From Plutella xylostella (lineage: Eukaryota; Arthropoda; Insecta; Lepidoptera; Plutellidae), in contig NC_063997.1 in NCBI RefSeq assembly GCF_932276165.1, positions 6,210,001 to 6,274,000 on the forward strand: DNA of 64,000 nucleotides, given 5' to 3'. Made by a program: the position numbers and the translations under genes. Below the pieces are notes generated by a model. That model was not told the DNA's origin. It did no database searches and worked only from the letters and a program-made list of their open reading frames with translations. Positions within the stretch are counted from its first letter, which is position 1. The number at the start of each line of letters is the position of its first letter. Shown here piece by piece: positions 32,361 through 43,321 of this stretch.

Positions 32361-33286
32361 TTCTGAAAATATAAAATATTTTGCAATTACATAAAAAAAT
32401 GTACAGATAAGGCTGTTGTTTCCATTCGAAATGTTACAATTTACAGACCTTTCAATATTTAACTATAAATCCTTCGGAATGGGTCGTTCGAGAAATATCA
32501 TATTTCTATTGTACTATGAAGAAAAAGTACTATTAGAGTAGATTATCTTTTAAGATTCCACTGTTGTTAATTACATAACTTAGTAGAAACGCCAGAAATG
32601 GCTAAATTTAATTAAATAAGTTAGAAAGAGTAAAAAAACAAGGGAGCCGGAACAACACCGATTTCTTCCCACACCACAAATCGTCACAGAATAACGACTT
32701 TCATCGTGAAAAGTTACAGATACGTCACAGATTAGTTTTATTAAAGCTCAGAATAAAGATTCAGAGTTTTAACTCACTCACTCACTTTTACTGGTTAGAT
32801 AGGTACATAATAGGTATATTGTTATTTGTGTAAATTGTTTTTTTTTATGTCAATAAAGTAGTATTCTATTCTATATTACACCCGAGTCCGCGTTTTTCTA
32901 TGCATTATAGAGGCAGTCGACATTCGATATCGACTTGATGATCGTTCGAAGTGGGTCGAAGCAACGATTTCGCTTTCGTGACATTAGATAAGTACCTAGA
33001 AAAATAACTTTATTTAACTATGACAGGTACCTAAGTATTCTCTTTCATGAAAAAACAACTGAACTCAGGAAGCAGTCAACGTGGATTAACTCAAATGCTT
33101 TGGATCCCGGGAAAACCTCTGAACCATAGAATTCACTACCGAAGCGTGGCGGATGTGGACACATTAGCCAGCTATCCCATTCACAGCACAGCACAAAAGT
33201 TTGCTCAGTTAGATGGTAACGATACCAAAACAAGCGAACTTGTGTGCTGTGAATAGGGTAGCAGAACAACAGTAAAGCTGAGAATG
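32361..33286. other. Upstream region of the ANKRD27-like gene
   Basis: Likely contains the 5' UTR exon and promoter of the minus-strand gene, but I cannot place them. A GC-richer part around 32880-32990 and 33050-33250 has short open frames on both strands without family resemblance. Confidence 0.4.
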
Positions 33287-33431
33287 AGGCCCCATTGGTG
33301 AGTTGCGCATCGTTGCGTCGGTCGTCGCTGCGAGTCGCGATCGACGGGGCGGCAGCAGTGGCGACGCCGACGTCTCAAAGGAACGGACATATTTTTATGT
33401 CGTAACGTAGCGCAACGCACCAATGGAGCCT
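33287..33431. mobile_element. Small palindromic MITE (145 bp)
   Basis: Left end AGGCCCCATTGGTGAGTTGC and right end, reverse-complemented, AGGCTCCATTGGTGCGTTGC are inverted repeats. The GC-rich centre has no coding potential. It abuts the next palindromic element with only three bases between. Confidence 0.7.
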
Positions 33432-33434
33432 GAA

Positions 33435-33867
33435 GGCGCCGACACACTAGCGGACGCGGCTGACAGCCGCGACTTAAAGGTATCGAGGTAAGGAATGTAG
33501 TACATTACGCTGTTCAAACTATCGGACGTAAGTCGCGGACGTAGTGGCCTGCGCCTAAAAGTATACAGGCGAAGTTTTTAAAATAGCGATCTCAAGCTCA
33601 CATGCTGCTCAAGCACATCCACATAAACACCACTGCTACACACATCACACACAACACGTCCCCGGATTTATAACAGATGTAGCTGGTCCCTTCATCATCA
33701 GGGATCGCTATTTTAAAAACTCCGCCTGTATACTTTTAGGCGCAGGCCACCGTACCTAACATTGGACTGACCTTCAGCTTTCAGACGTCCGGGCACAAAT
33801 TGTCTCAAAAGACCGTGCACACTATCAGGCCGCGTCCGTAAGCCGCGTCCACTAGTGTGTCGGTGCC
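33435..33867. mobile_element. Nested palindromic element (433 bp)
   Basis: Outer arms are GGCGCCGACACACTAGCGGA versus (reverse-complemented) GGCACCGACACACTAGTGGA. Inner arms of about 50 bp match 'gcctgcgcctaaaagtatac...ttttaaaatagcgat' on either side of a ~110-bp loop. The whole can fold into a long hairpin. No TSD was clear. Non-autonomous DNA element or fold-back repeat. Confidence 0.72.
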
Positions 33868-34073
33868 ATTACACACTAACCTAACCATATTACTAGAATT
33901 TCCACGGTTATTAAATTGGTAGGTGGTATACTGTATAAACAATATAATTGATTATACACCTAGGAACTTGGGAAGAAAGAAATCTCATTGTAACTTCTAA
34001 ATTAAATTTTTATTAGTTAAATGCTCAATCGTTTCGTTTCAGTTTACAATTGGTCCTCTATCTTTTTAATAAG
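33868..34073. other. 3' flank of glycine-rich gene
   Basis: AT-rich; on the minus strand it is the likely 3' UTR of the glycine-rich gene. No other feature seen. Confidence 0.4.
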
Positions 34074-34970
34074 TTATCCTCTTCCTCCGTGTCCTCCGAA
34101 TCCTCCGAAGCCATGACCGCCGCCAAACCCAAATCCATGTCCTCCAAAACCACGCCCGCCAAAGCCTCTTCCATAGCCTCCGAAGCCTCTTCCATAGCCA
34201 CCAAATCCTCTGCCATAGCCACCGAATCCTCTGCCGTAGCCATAGCCTCCTATTCCACCGATTATCACACCTCCCCCGAAACCACCTACTAGCGGTAGAG
34301 GAACGGGATCTGAAATACAACAAATAGCTCAGTTATGAATGTTATGATAGGTAAGTAACTAGTTATTATACATGATTCGATGACTCTGAAAGTAAACTGA
34401 ACAGGGTGATAGGTAAGACATACATAATATATGTAAGTGCTAGGTATGTACGTACTTATACTTATATCAATTTTAAAGATACTTTTTGGTAGAGGTTTAC
34501 TTACATGGTCGGTAGTAGGGGTAGTATCCTGGATAATACGGTAGAAAGTGCCTTTTCACTCTTGACTGAGCCTCACTATGATTAATCCGTTCGTTATTGT
34601 CATTCAAAATTAACTCAGCCAATGGATTTTTATTATCTAAAACGTTGGTATTGGTGTTAGGAACGGCCGAGTCCGAGGTATGTTGTTTCTCATGTTGAGT
34701 GTTTGTTAGAGGTATAACTTCAATATTACTTTCATTGTTTTCTGCAAATACGGTGGATATCCCCAGTAGGGATAGCAATAAAGTCTTGATTGTTGAATGA
34801 GCCTGAAACAATATTAAATTTTTACATATACTTTATCGCAAGTTATTTTGTAATAATAAACATTAACTATTTAATTTAAATCATAAATCTACTTAGGATC
34901 TAGTGGGAAACGGGCTAATAAACCAGTAATAAAGGCGTTTTAAGTAGGTAGGTTTACTTACGATCTTCAT
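34074..34970 (-). CDS. Secreted glycine-rich prepropeptide with RVKR site, three exons
   Basis: Model: complement(34074..34309, 34505..34802, 34962..34970), 180 aa, all GT-AG, 9+298+236 nt. Exon 1 encodes only MKI before gtaagt. Exon 2 supplies a hydrophobic signal (TLLLSLLGISTVFA), an acidic/Asn-rich pro-region of about 65 residues, and SRVKR, a furin-type site, then HFLPYYPGYYPYYRP. Exon 3 continues YPVPLPLVGGFGGG and a run of GYGRGFG and GFGGHG repeats to a stop. The layout (signal, acidic pro-region, dibasic site, Gly/Tyr-rich mature part of about 80 residues) resembles insect and nematode glycine-rich defence peptides or cuticle-type proteins. No family is certain and it is not recognisably gloverin. 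Exons 2 and 3 taken as separate frames would miss the gene. Confidence 0.8.
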
Positions 34971-35068
34971 TTTTATTGTGTTTGTATGCACTCAACTACC
35001 GAAAATGTTATATGACTCTGAGTATGTTTTGTTACAATTTAAGTGAATATACAGAGCTGCAGTAGCCT

Positions 35069-35076
35069 CTTATAGG
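35069..35076 (-). promoter_or_regulatory. Possible TATA box of glycine-rich gene
   Basis: CTATAAGA on the minus strand, about 100 bp upstream of the ATG, which would place transcription start near 35040. A second AT-rich word (catataaca) lies nearer at about 35010. Motif-only evidence. Confidence 0.3.
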
Positions 35077-36215
35077 CAGGCCAGTAATAAGGTGTTAATT
35101 TTTCAGTTTCCATAATAATTCCGTGAGTCATGGGTGATGCGACAAAATGTAAGTAAATGATAAATGTTTATCACTTCGCTGGGAATAACCTTTTCCATGT
35201 AGGTATATACTTACTACTTAAGTACCTAACTTATAATACTTACGCACCCTGTGGGGGATAAGTGAAATCACGATGACAAACCATACAGTTCTTGTGTTCA
35301 CGATGAGAAGAGAAGAAGGGATGGACAGGACAGTCAGTCAGTCCGACTGTCTCAGTCGGCTCAATGAGTTAACTTTGTGTAGGGTAGGTTAATTTACATG
35401 AAGTAGACAAGTTTCAAATATTATCTACACATTTAAAATACAAAGTAAGCTTGGGAAAAAAACTTACGAGTATTATAAGTAAGTAATACGAAAAAGTTTA
35501 AGAAATCGTAAATAAATCAGCAACTCTATTTGAATTCACAATAATTCAATAACTCTGCTCAGAAGCCCGCAGGCCCAGTTGCCACGGGCTCCCGGAGTCA
35601 GTTAGTTGCGAACAACTCTTTGTGATTCGAGCCTTTCTGCATAACTCCCAACTTGTAGCAACCCACTGCATTGCAGTCATTGTAACTTGTACTTTTGCCC
35701 TTTTTATTATAATTTTAACTGACTGTTAATAGTTATAACCTTTTGGACCACAGTAGGCAATAGGCATGCAATATCTATTATCGAAATTCCCTATAATGAA
35801 GCAAATACCTATAGGTAGATGAAGGACAGTTGATAGAACGGACATTTTATAGTGACTGTACTGAAAGTATATTTAAACGAAAGTCATACCAGAAAGTTAT
35901 TAGTAGAATTATTACGAAGTTTCGTTTAAATTGCGAGCGCTGTAACTTGTTCAGTTAGCGGAGTTCACCTTAGATTTCGAGATGCACTTGTAGATTCAAC
36001 ACAGAACTGAAAATATTAACTTTGAGGTAACATTAACTTGCAGAAAACATTAACTTTGAGGTTTGTTACAAGAAGCAATCTAACATAGTGCTAAGTAGCG
36101 GTAGGTACCTACTATCAGCGATGCATGCTTGTGTGACGTATGCCGTAGCTTATGGCGATTCCACTATAGCTGGCTACTTATCCAATAGACTCGCCATAGA
36201 CATAAAGAGTAATAC
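35077..36215. other. Non-coding spacer
   Basis: AT-rich upstream region. A short imperfect repeat 'cattaactt(g)...gaggtaacattaacttgcagaaaacattaactttgaggt' occurs at about 36010-36062. No gene recognised. Confidence 0.45.
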
Positions 36216-36485
36216 AGAGGCGCGAGCACAGGATTCGATACTATTTTCGAATCTACACGAAGGGTCACTTTAACCAAACGCTAAACGTATTTAAATCTAA
36301 TTTTAAATACATTTTGTACTAACTGACAGACGTATGACAGGCTACTAAATACGTTTAAATACGTTTAGCGTTTGGTGAAATTTCACCTAACATGGAAAAA
36401 ACAAATGACACTTTTGGAACTAACAAATTTGCCTTACATTATGACAGTGACAGTTGACGATACGCAACGTAAACGGAGGATTCGA
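36216..36485. mobile_element. Second copy of the GAGCACAGG inverted-repeat element
   Basis: From 'gcgcGAGCACAGGATTCGATA' through 'aacggaggattcgaatc', closely matching the element at 7854-8125 in Gr-3 intron 3. It has a small internal duplication (aaatacgttt twice) and lacks the terminal GTGCTC end. Confidence 0.72.
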
Positions 36486-37893
36486 ATCTTATAATCGCCA
36501 CACAGGATCCCTTTCACGTTTCTTCCATTTACCAGCATACTTGGAAGATATAAGCGCCATAGCCATAGGATCTTTCATATTAAAAACAAACATAAACATA
36601 ACAGGCATGTATGTATAAACCAGTATAAACGTAGTTGGCAGTGGCAGTGGCTCGGCCTGCGGTCATATGAATGTTTGAGGGCGGCCCTCCGCGGGGTATG
36701 AAGTGCTTAATTTATATTCTGAGTCCCGCAGCCTAGTGGTGGTGGTGGTTACAGTTGCACTTGTATAATGCACAGGCTCTTTTTTTTGTTTTTGTTCCAC
36801 GGCGTGCTGAGCTGGTGAGACTGCTGTTATTGCGCTTCATGTTTTGTTTGTCGGAGTCCTAGATTTAAAGGATTTGTTTTTGTTTGCGTTATTCAACAAT
36901 GTTTAAAATACTTATGAATCTTATGATGGCTGTGCTGACGCGATGGCCTAAATAATAGGTTTGTGATGTGATGTGGCAGACACCATTAGCAAAGAAGAAA
37001 CAAGAAAACTTGCACAATTCGATACAAACCTACTTATCTACTTATAAACATTATGCATTTTATTCTATTAGCACAAGCTCTCTTTTGTTCGCTGTATCTA
37101 ATAAAGCTACAGTCTTACTCCCTTCATAAAATATCTTTACGGAGTAGACAAATTTACTTAATCTTACGTAAAAAATGGGTAGTGGTAGGTACTAAGGATG
37201 GCGATGGAACAAAGGCGAAGCCATACTTAGTGCTGTGAAATATTCAAGTGAAGTGAGTGAAAATGGAAAATGTCTCGCGGACAAAGTGCCGCTTTTGCGT
37301 CAAAGGAACTATTTGTAGCAAACGGAAAAGTGACTGAAGAATTGCAGCCGCCGGGCTAAACGCCTTATACAGTGGGAGGAGACACGAGGTTTGCATTATG
37401 GGTGGGGTTGGTTAACAGTTCCGAAACCAGAAGATATAAAATAATATAGGAATAGATAAAAAAGATGGCGTAAAGTTTAAAATAATATATAGGTAAAGGT
37501 AAGCATATTTCGACCTCTAGCAAATAGTTTCTACGGTCCCTTCATTCTAAGGTTTTCACCTAGATTACCAATAGGCTACATTACAATACCATCACGTAAC
37601 AGTCTATATATGCAGGCAGAACAGATTTATCTGTCATAGAATCCACCAGTGATGCCCAAGTTCACCGCAGATGTGGCGCTGAGAGCGGAACCGTGTTGCG
37701 TGCAAGTTGCTCACTCGCGGTCCCGCGGCGCTTCCGGAGTGATAGGTTTTATGCGGACTGTGATCACAAGCAACGTTCATGGAGGTATTTACCAAGATAT
37801 GTGTACTTAATTATTATATAGGGTTTGCCAATTAAGCATTGGTTCACCTTAGACTTTAGAAAAAGCATACATAGATATCTTACGTAAACATAA
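36486..37893. other. Non-coding spacer
   Basis: No supported exon. GC-rich patches near 36640-36740 and 37660-37750 have no sustained reading frame with family resemblance. Confidence 0.45.
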
Positions 37894-37976
37894 TATTAGG
37901 TCCTTACATATGAAATTGGCGTTTTCTATAGGAGGAACATAAAGTCGTTTTTTTTTTTTAAATGAAATATATTAAA

Positions 37977-39492
37977 TTAATCAAAGTATGTACCATTGCT
38001 ATGTATGCACTTTTGCCATCTCATAGGTAGTTCATTGATCCCCTTACTAAAAAAAACATCCGGGCGGGAATCAATAAAATCTTTGAAGGCGGTTTGGACT
38101 GCCCCACCGGAGTTGAATTTTTTTCCTTGCAAGTAGTTACCAAATTGCGAAAAAAAATGGTAATCTGTTGGAGCAAGGTCCGGAGAGTACGGTGGATGTC
38201 TAAGACATTCTAATTGAAGCTCCTCTAATTTGGTAGCCGTCTGTTGTGCAGTGTGTGGTCTAGCGTTGTCCTGAAGCAGCAGTGGCCTAGAGCGATTGAC
38301 CAGCCTCGGTTGTTTAGCAGCTAGCTTTTCCATCATAAGATAAGATAAGATAAGATAAGATAAGATAAATTTATTAAAATTCCACAAAAATCATACAAAT
38401 TATAACTATTCTAAATATGTTATTTATAGAACTTAAATTAATATAATCAAACCTGAACTAAGGTACGCTATGTACTTTGTATCTCAGGTATGCTTAAAGA
38501 GCACATAATGTAAATAAAAAATCCAAAAATAATACAGTAAAATTTAGTTAATCCGATCTATATAAAACTAACGGTGTAAAAGTTTAAATTTAATTAGATA
38601 AATAAAAACTAGGATATTAGGTAAATTGGCATAATGAGGTTAACAAAACAAAATTATTACAAGACTATTGTAGACTTGTCAGCAAGGTTTTTATGTCAGC
38701 ATGTGAAAAGAGTTGTCAGCATTAAGATTAATAAAACGGTGTCGTACATAATAATTACGTAGGTAAATTACCACGTACTAGGCTATTTTAAATTAGACCG
38801 CTCGTATAATCAGTAGAGTTGATCATCTTCATGGTTTGCAGTTGCTGACAATAGATATCTGCCGTAATCGTCTGGCCAGATTTAAGAAAGCTGTAGTGAA
38901 CGACACCGGCACTAGTCCACCAAACACTTACAAGCAACTTTTTTTTAGTCAATTTTCGCTTAAGGCAGGATTTGGCTGGTTCGCCAGGGTTCAGCCATTG
39001 CGATGAGCGTTTCCGATTATCGTAGAGGATCCACTTTTCATCACAGGTAATGATTCGATTTAAAATTCCTTCATTATTGTGCCGGTTGAGTAACGTAACG
39101 CAGCAGTCGACGCGCGTTTGTCGGTTTTCTTCACTCAATTCATGAGGTACCCACCTTTCAAGCTTTTTCACCTTCCCAATTTGCTTCAAGTGGATTAGAA
39201 TAGTTTTATCACTAACACCGGAGCCTGCAGGTAACTCGGACGTGGTTTGCGATGGATCCGCTTCCACAATAGCCTTCAATTCTTCATTATCAACTTTGGT
39301 CTCCGGCCGTCCACGAGGCTTGTTCTGCAGGTCGAAATTTCCAGAACGAAAACGTTGGAACCAAAAACGCACTGTGTTTTCTTTTGCGACACCGTCACCA
39401 TACACATCATTAATCCTTCGAGCCGTTTCTGCAGCACTGGTGCCACGGTGGAACTCATACTCGTATATAACGCGATATTTCAAGTTTTCCAT
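37977..39492 (-). pseudogene. mariner transposase, split by an insertion
   Basis: The N-terminal part starts at 39492 (MENLKYRVIYEYEF) with paired HTH regions (ENTVRFWFQRFRSGNFDLQ, then GRPETK), WVPHELS and first catalytic Asp in ITCDEKW. The C-terminal part has second Asp in LLQDNARPHTA and third in YSPDLAPTDYHFF. There are 34 residues between the last two Asp, giving DD34D. The reading frame is intact on both sides; only the insertion at 38337-38829 breaks it, between QLQT-Met and Met-Glu-Lys. The stop is at 37977. An in-frame Met at 39540 upstream is not the family start. Confidence 0.9.
38337..38829 (-). mobile_element. 493-bp insertion in mariner with TTATC tail
   Basis: It begins (plus strand) with seven AAGAT/AAGATA-type repeats, i.e. 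a (TTATC)n tail on the minus strand, then AT-rich text with no reading frame. Short CAT repeats flank it. The microsatellite 3' tail resembles that of the LINE at 3957-3978, so it is probably a 5'-truncated LINE or SINE 3' UTR. Confidence 0.65.
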
Positions 39493-39688
39493 TTTGTAAA
39501 CAGAGTGACACAAAGAAAAAAACAAAAGAAGAAAAAACAAATGAATTAGGGGGTTTGAAACACAAATGCATGAGTATAAATAAATAGCTGTATGAATTTG
39601 AATTTGGAATTCCTAACCATAAAGGTAATATTTGAGATCAAAGTGGCCAGTACGACAAAACGCCAATTTCATATGTAAGGACCTAATA

Positions 39689-40864
39689 TTTCTGCTTCTC
39701 TATTTAAAGTAAGTATGTCTATTGAACAGTGTTTTTTTAAATCTATCTATAACGATATTAACGATACAGTCTTTTCAAAACAAGCCAATTCAGTCATAGT
39801 AATGTGTTTTAAAAAATAATAAGAAATTTATTAGCATTGTTTACGTCTACCAATATTGGATATACAAAATAATCTCCTAGTTTAAACTTAACAACATATT
39901 TACGTAATAGAAGGCTGTATCCTGTAGATGTGTACACAACTACACATGCACCGGAACAACGAGAGATGGCGCTGGCGTGCCGGAAGTGGTTCTCCGCTGC
40001 GTTATCAGCACCCCACTTCCGGTTCCAGCTGGCGCCGAGGATCTTCCGGCGATAACGGATTGTTGAGCTGCTACTGATTATGATGACTGAATCCCAGCAG
40101 AGAATGTTCAGTTACAGAGTTTCAAGAAAATATGCTTACTAAAATTTAGAAGGTATTTTTAATTGGTCATGGGCTACTAGCTAAAAAATATAGTTACTTA
40201 TCTTAAATCATCTTGGTTTATATAAATGAGAGTACCTATGCAATAGAAAATATATATTATACAATTCAACGCGACGACCATTGAAGAGCTCAAAGACTGA
40301 AGGATATCACAAGAGCCCCTTTGATATATCGCTGACTACATTGTGGTTTATCCCGTTCAACATTGTACATAAAATGTAACCTGTGTGTGTTACTATTGAG
40401 GTATTAGAGTGAGTTATACCTACTTACTGTACTTACCTTTCTGTGGTTTACTAACCATTAAGTAACCTTCAAGAGCTCAATTTCAACTCACCCAGATTCA
40501 ATGTACTTTATCGTGGTAAATTAAGTGTAAAAAACGACTACTATATTAATTTTTATATCGATAAATATCACGAAACTTTATTAATTTATTGATAAAAGCA
40601 CAAAATCCATTGCTGACGGCAATTAATTAGCGTCGCTTGACGCAGCAAAACTAACGAGTCGAATGCAGCGTTGGAAATTGGCTGAAATAGTAATAATGCG
40701 CTTGTACCGTATAACGTAGTCTTGGCGAGATTTAAATATAATTTAAATAATTGCGAATGCAGGCCATGCATACGTAATATCCGGGCGCAGGCATGCGTGC
40801 CATACAAATTGGTGGTTTCATCTGCAGTGGCTCTGGGCGGCGGCGGCGCTGCGAATGTTCTGGA
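39689..40864. other. Non-coding spacer
   Basis: AT-rich apart from a GC-rich island at about 39960-40060 containing facing CCGGAAGTGG and CCACTTCCGG words (ETS-like, palindromic). No exon supported. Confidence 0.4.
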
Positions 40865-40987
40865 GGGTTACTCTATACTGATGAAAAACGAAAGAACGAG
40901 AATTGTTGTGAATTCGAGACGAGATAGAATCGTGGCCCGCGCAGCAGCGCCTTGAAACGTGGTTTTTCGTTATATAGGGTGACCCCC
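40865..40987. mobile_element. Short inverted-repeat element, copy 1
   Basis: Left end GGGTTACTCTATACTGATGA, right end (reverse-complemented) GGGTCACCCTATATAACGAA: imperfect inverted repeats around a GC-rich centre with 'cgcgcagcagcgcc'. Related copy at 42981-43140. Confidence 0.55.
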
Positions 40988-42980
40988 TTGTTTCAGGGCT
41001 GGGCTCAACCGTGCAATATAACAACTAACAACGCCCATCTGAGGATGTATCAGTGTCGGATGAGGTAAATTGTTTATAAAGATTTTTTCTTCTTCTTTCC
41101 CGCTTCTCCTCGAAGAAATCCAGCGCTTACCTGACACCAGGCGTTTCCATTCTTGGACACAATGTAATGCATAATATGTAATTAAAACAAGCCAGCAGCT
41201 TCGTTTTAAATTCTTTGTGTGTTCTATTCATCTCCTCGCTCTCTTTCTCGTCTTCTAAATATTATCTACATTTAGAAATAGTTATTATTTACCCGACACG
41301 ACACGTTATGAGTGTAGTCACAGTGCGCACATTTTGCCGCGCTCCGCTGGCCCCGCAACAACTACCCGGAAGTTGTAGCTCAACGTTGGAACTACGTTGC
41401 ATTTAGCGATACATTTTCGCGCCCAAATTATTGTGGTTCATTAAAATGTTGCCGCTGTATTCAACAAACATATATTTAATAACACGGTTAGTAGGTATAT
41501 GTATGCATGCCATTTTAGCCATTAATAAAATGACAGTAAATATCAGCTCTTGGGAAAGTGCCTAATGAGCACAGATATTGGTTTTATAATGGCAGTTGTT
41601 TGATTGCCAATTTGTGGTTAATGCGGTCGGTTTCAGGTTCAGTATTGTAATTATTGTTAAATTTTCTATTATATTATATTTATATGAAGAGGTAAACGAG
41701 GTTTCTATAGGAGGTGGAAAAAGCAGCAGTAGTACGGGACCAAGCTTCAAGTAAAAGTGATTCGTTAATACAGGGACAGTTCATCGGAGGGCCTAATTAA
41801 TATATTATTATCGAAACCCCATGGATGAAATACAATAACAATCACAAACAAATACATTAGAATAGATAGTTACTTAGGTTATTGCAGAACTTAAGTAAGT
41901 ACGAAATAAGTCACATGTTAAACCACCGAACAGTCATACGAAGAAGAATTTCAAAAGGTCCTTTCATACAATTTCTATAGGTAATGCAGCCAGTTTAGCG
42001 AAGATGCGGCGCGGCGGCACAAATGATAGCCGCGCGCCGGAAGTGCCCGCGTGGATAACGACTGTGAACTTACGTTTCCGGTTCCGGCGCTCGCCGCGGC
42101 ACTGCTTCCGGCGCCACTAGAGCGAGCGGGAGCGAAATGTGACTCGGTTTTAATTATATATAAGGAGAGTTATTAATTATTACATCGAAATAATTACAGC
42201 AACTTTCTATTTAATACTTATACTCGTGATGGTTTCGACTGTTCTGTGGGTAAGGTCTTGAATCAGATTCGTGAGGCCATGTCTAATTAATTTCAAAACT
42301 TTATTTTTTTAATTTACGAGTAAGTATATGATACTAACGGTGGCAATGCAAAAGAATTTATAAGAGTTTCTAGAGGGTCACTTTACTTACGAAAAAATAT
42401 ATTTCAGAGCTACGCAAAGGCGCAGAACTACGACTCTGCCTCGTGATAGCTGTCGATCGTTCTTTACTGGAGTAACCCTTTTGCTTCAGTAGCGGGCGCT
42501 TCAGTTCGGAGTATTCGGACACAGGATATTCCGGTCACTGCAGCGAGCTAACGATCCATTGGGTTTCCGATCTCGACTGCCATCATCTTACCATGTATGT
42601 AAATTATACACGGTGTTATTTATAATAGTTACCCGAAATACTTGACTACGATACTTTTGAAAATACGATAATTCATTTTTTCGTTCCTATAACAACGTTT
42701 TCACCCTTAATGTCCTTCGTTTCGGCTTTCTATACCACTTTTAATTGCAACTTGTTATACCTAACCACAAAACTCTTTTTGACTTACACATACTGATATA
42801 ACATATCATAAATATCATTTCGGAACAGGTGCAAAAAGATTCCGATAAGCAGTAGCAGTGTTCGCCTCCCGGCACCGGATCCGGCGCTGGATCACGGTCC
42901 GGAACGCGTCCGGCCTCGCTGCGGGTGCGGAGGAAGGGCCAGTGAGCGAGCTGCGGGCAGCACCGGACCTGGGGGGACAG
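40988..42980. other. 2-kb non-coding spacer
   Basis: Mostly AT-rich. A GC island at about 42000-42130 (gccggaagtg ... cacttccgg-like arms) resembles the one near 39990. No convincing exon or RNA gene. Confidence 0.4.
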
Positions 42981-43140
42981 ACCTTACTCTATACTGACGA
43001 AAAAGTAACCAACGAGATCCGTCGTGTAATAAACGAAAAAGAACGAGAGCCATCGTGCAATGGGCACGTTTATCACACTGAGACGTGGCTCGCGCAGCAG
43101 CGTTCTGAAACTTAGTTTTTCGTCTTATAGAGTGACCCCC
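42981..43140. mobile_element. Short inverted-repeat element, copy 2
   Basis: Starts ACCTTACTCTATACTGACGA and ends ...TTTTTCGTCTTATAGAGTGA then C-run. It shares ends and the 'cgcgcagcagcg' centre with the copy at 40865-40987. Confidence 0.55.
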
Positions 43141-43149
43141 CGGACTCAC

Positions 43150-43321
43150 GGTATGAGTAGACAGGGAGCTTTGTACAAACGCATGGCCCATTCGAACCGC
43201 AAAGTTATCCGCCATCGCTGGCGGTAACAGAATACTGCGATCCAATATAACACTTGCATTTACCGCTACCACAGAAACGACCGCAAACCATACTTCAGCT
43301 CTAGTGTTCATAACCGCCCTA
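43150..43321 (-). CDS. Candidate exon (hydrophobic, signal-peptide-like), low confidence
   Basis: On the minus strand a pyrimidine-rich acceptor (tttttcttcttag) precedes an open segment RAVMNTRAEVWFAVVSVVAVNA... ending LSTHT at the donor gtgagt; 172 nt, and phase 0 at the donor if it starts from the Met at 43311 (54 codons). The Met is followed by a hydrophobic stretch. No family recognised and no linked exons found, so it may be chance. Confidence 0.25.

Larger units (their letters stand above)
37896..39686 (-). mobile_element. mariner transposon with 30-bp perfect TIRs
   Basis: Ends begin TTAGGTCCTTACATATGAAA on each strand, with 30 bp identical, and are flanked by TA (37894-37895, 39687-39688). 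Without a 493-bp insertion the element is about 1.3 kb, the usual mariner length. It encodes a transposase on the minus strand (next entry). Perfect TIRs suggest recent activity or recent arrival. Confidence 0.93.

Noticed and set aside
34058..34323. Glu/Met-rich, Trp/Arg-rich and Ser-rich proteins in other frames of the glycine-rich exon
   Set aside because: They are shadow frames of the GYGRGFG repeat; only the spliced glycine frame has a signal peptide and consistent splice sites.
42892..43149. Downstream half of the minus-strand 151-residue ORF at 42892-43347
   Set aside because: It runs through the inverted-repeat element at 42981-43140; only the part upstream of the gtgagt donor is worth considering as an exon.
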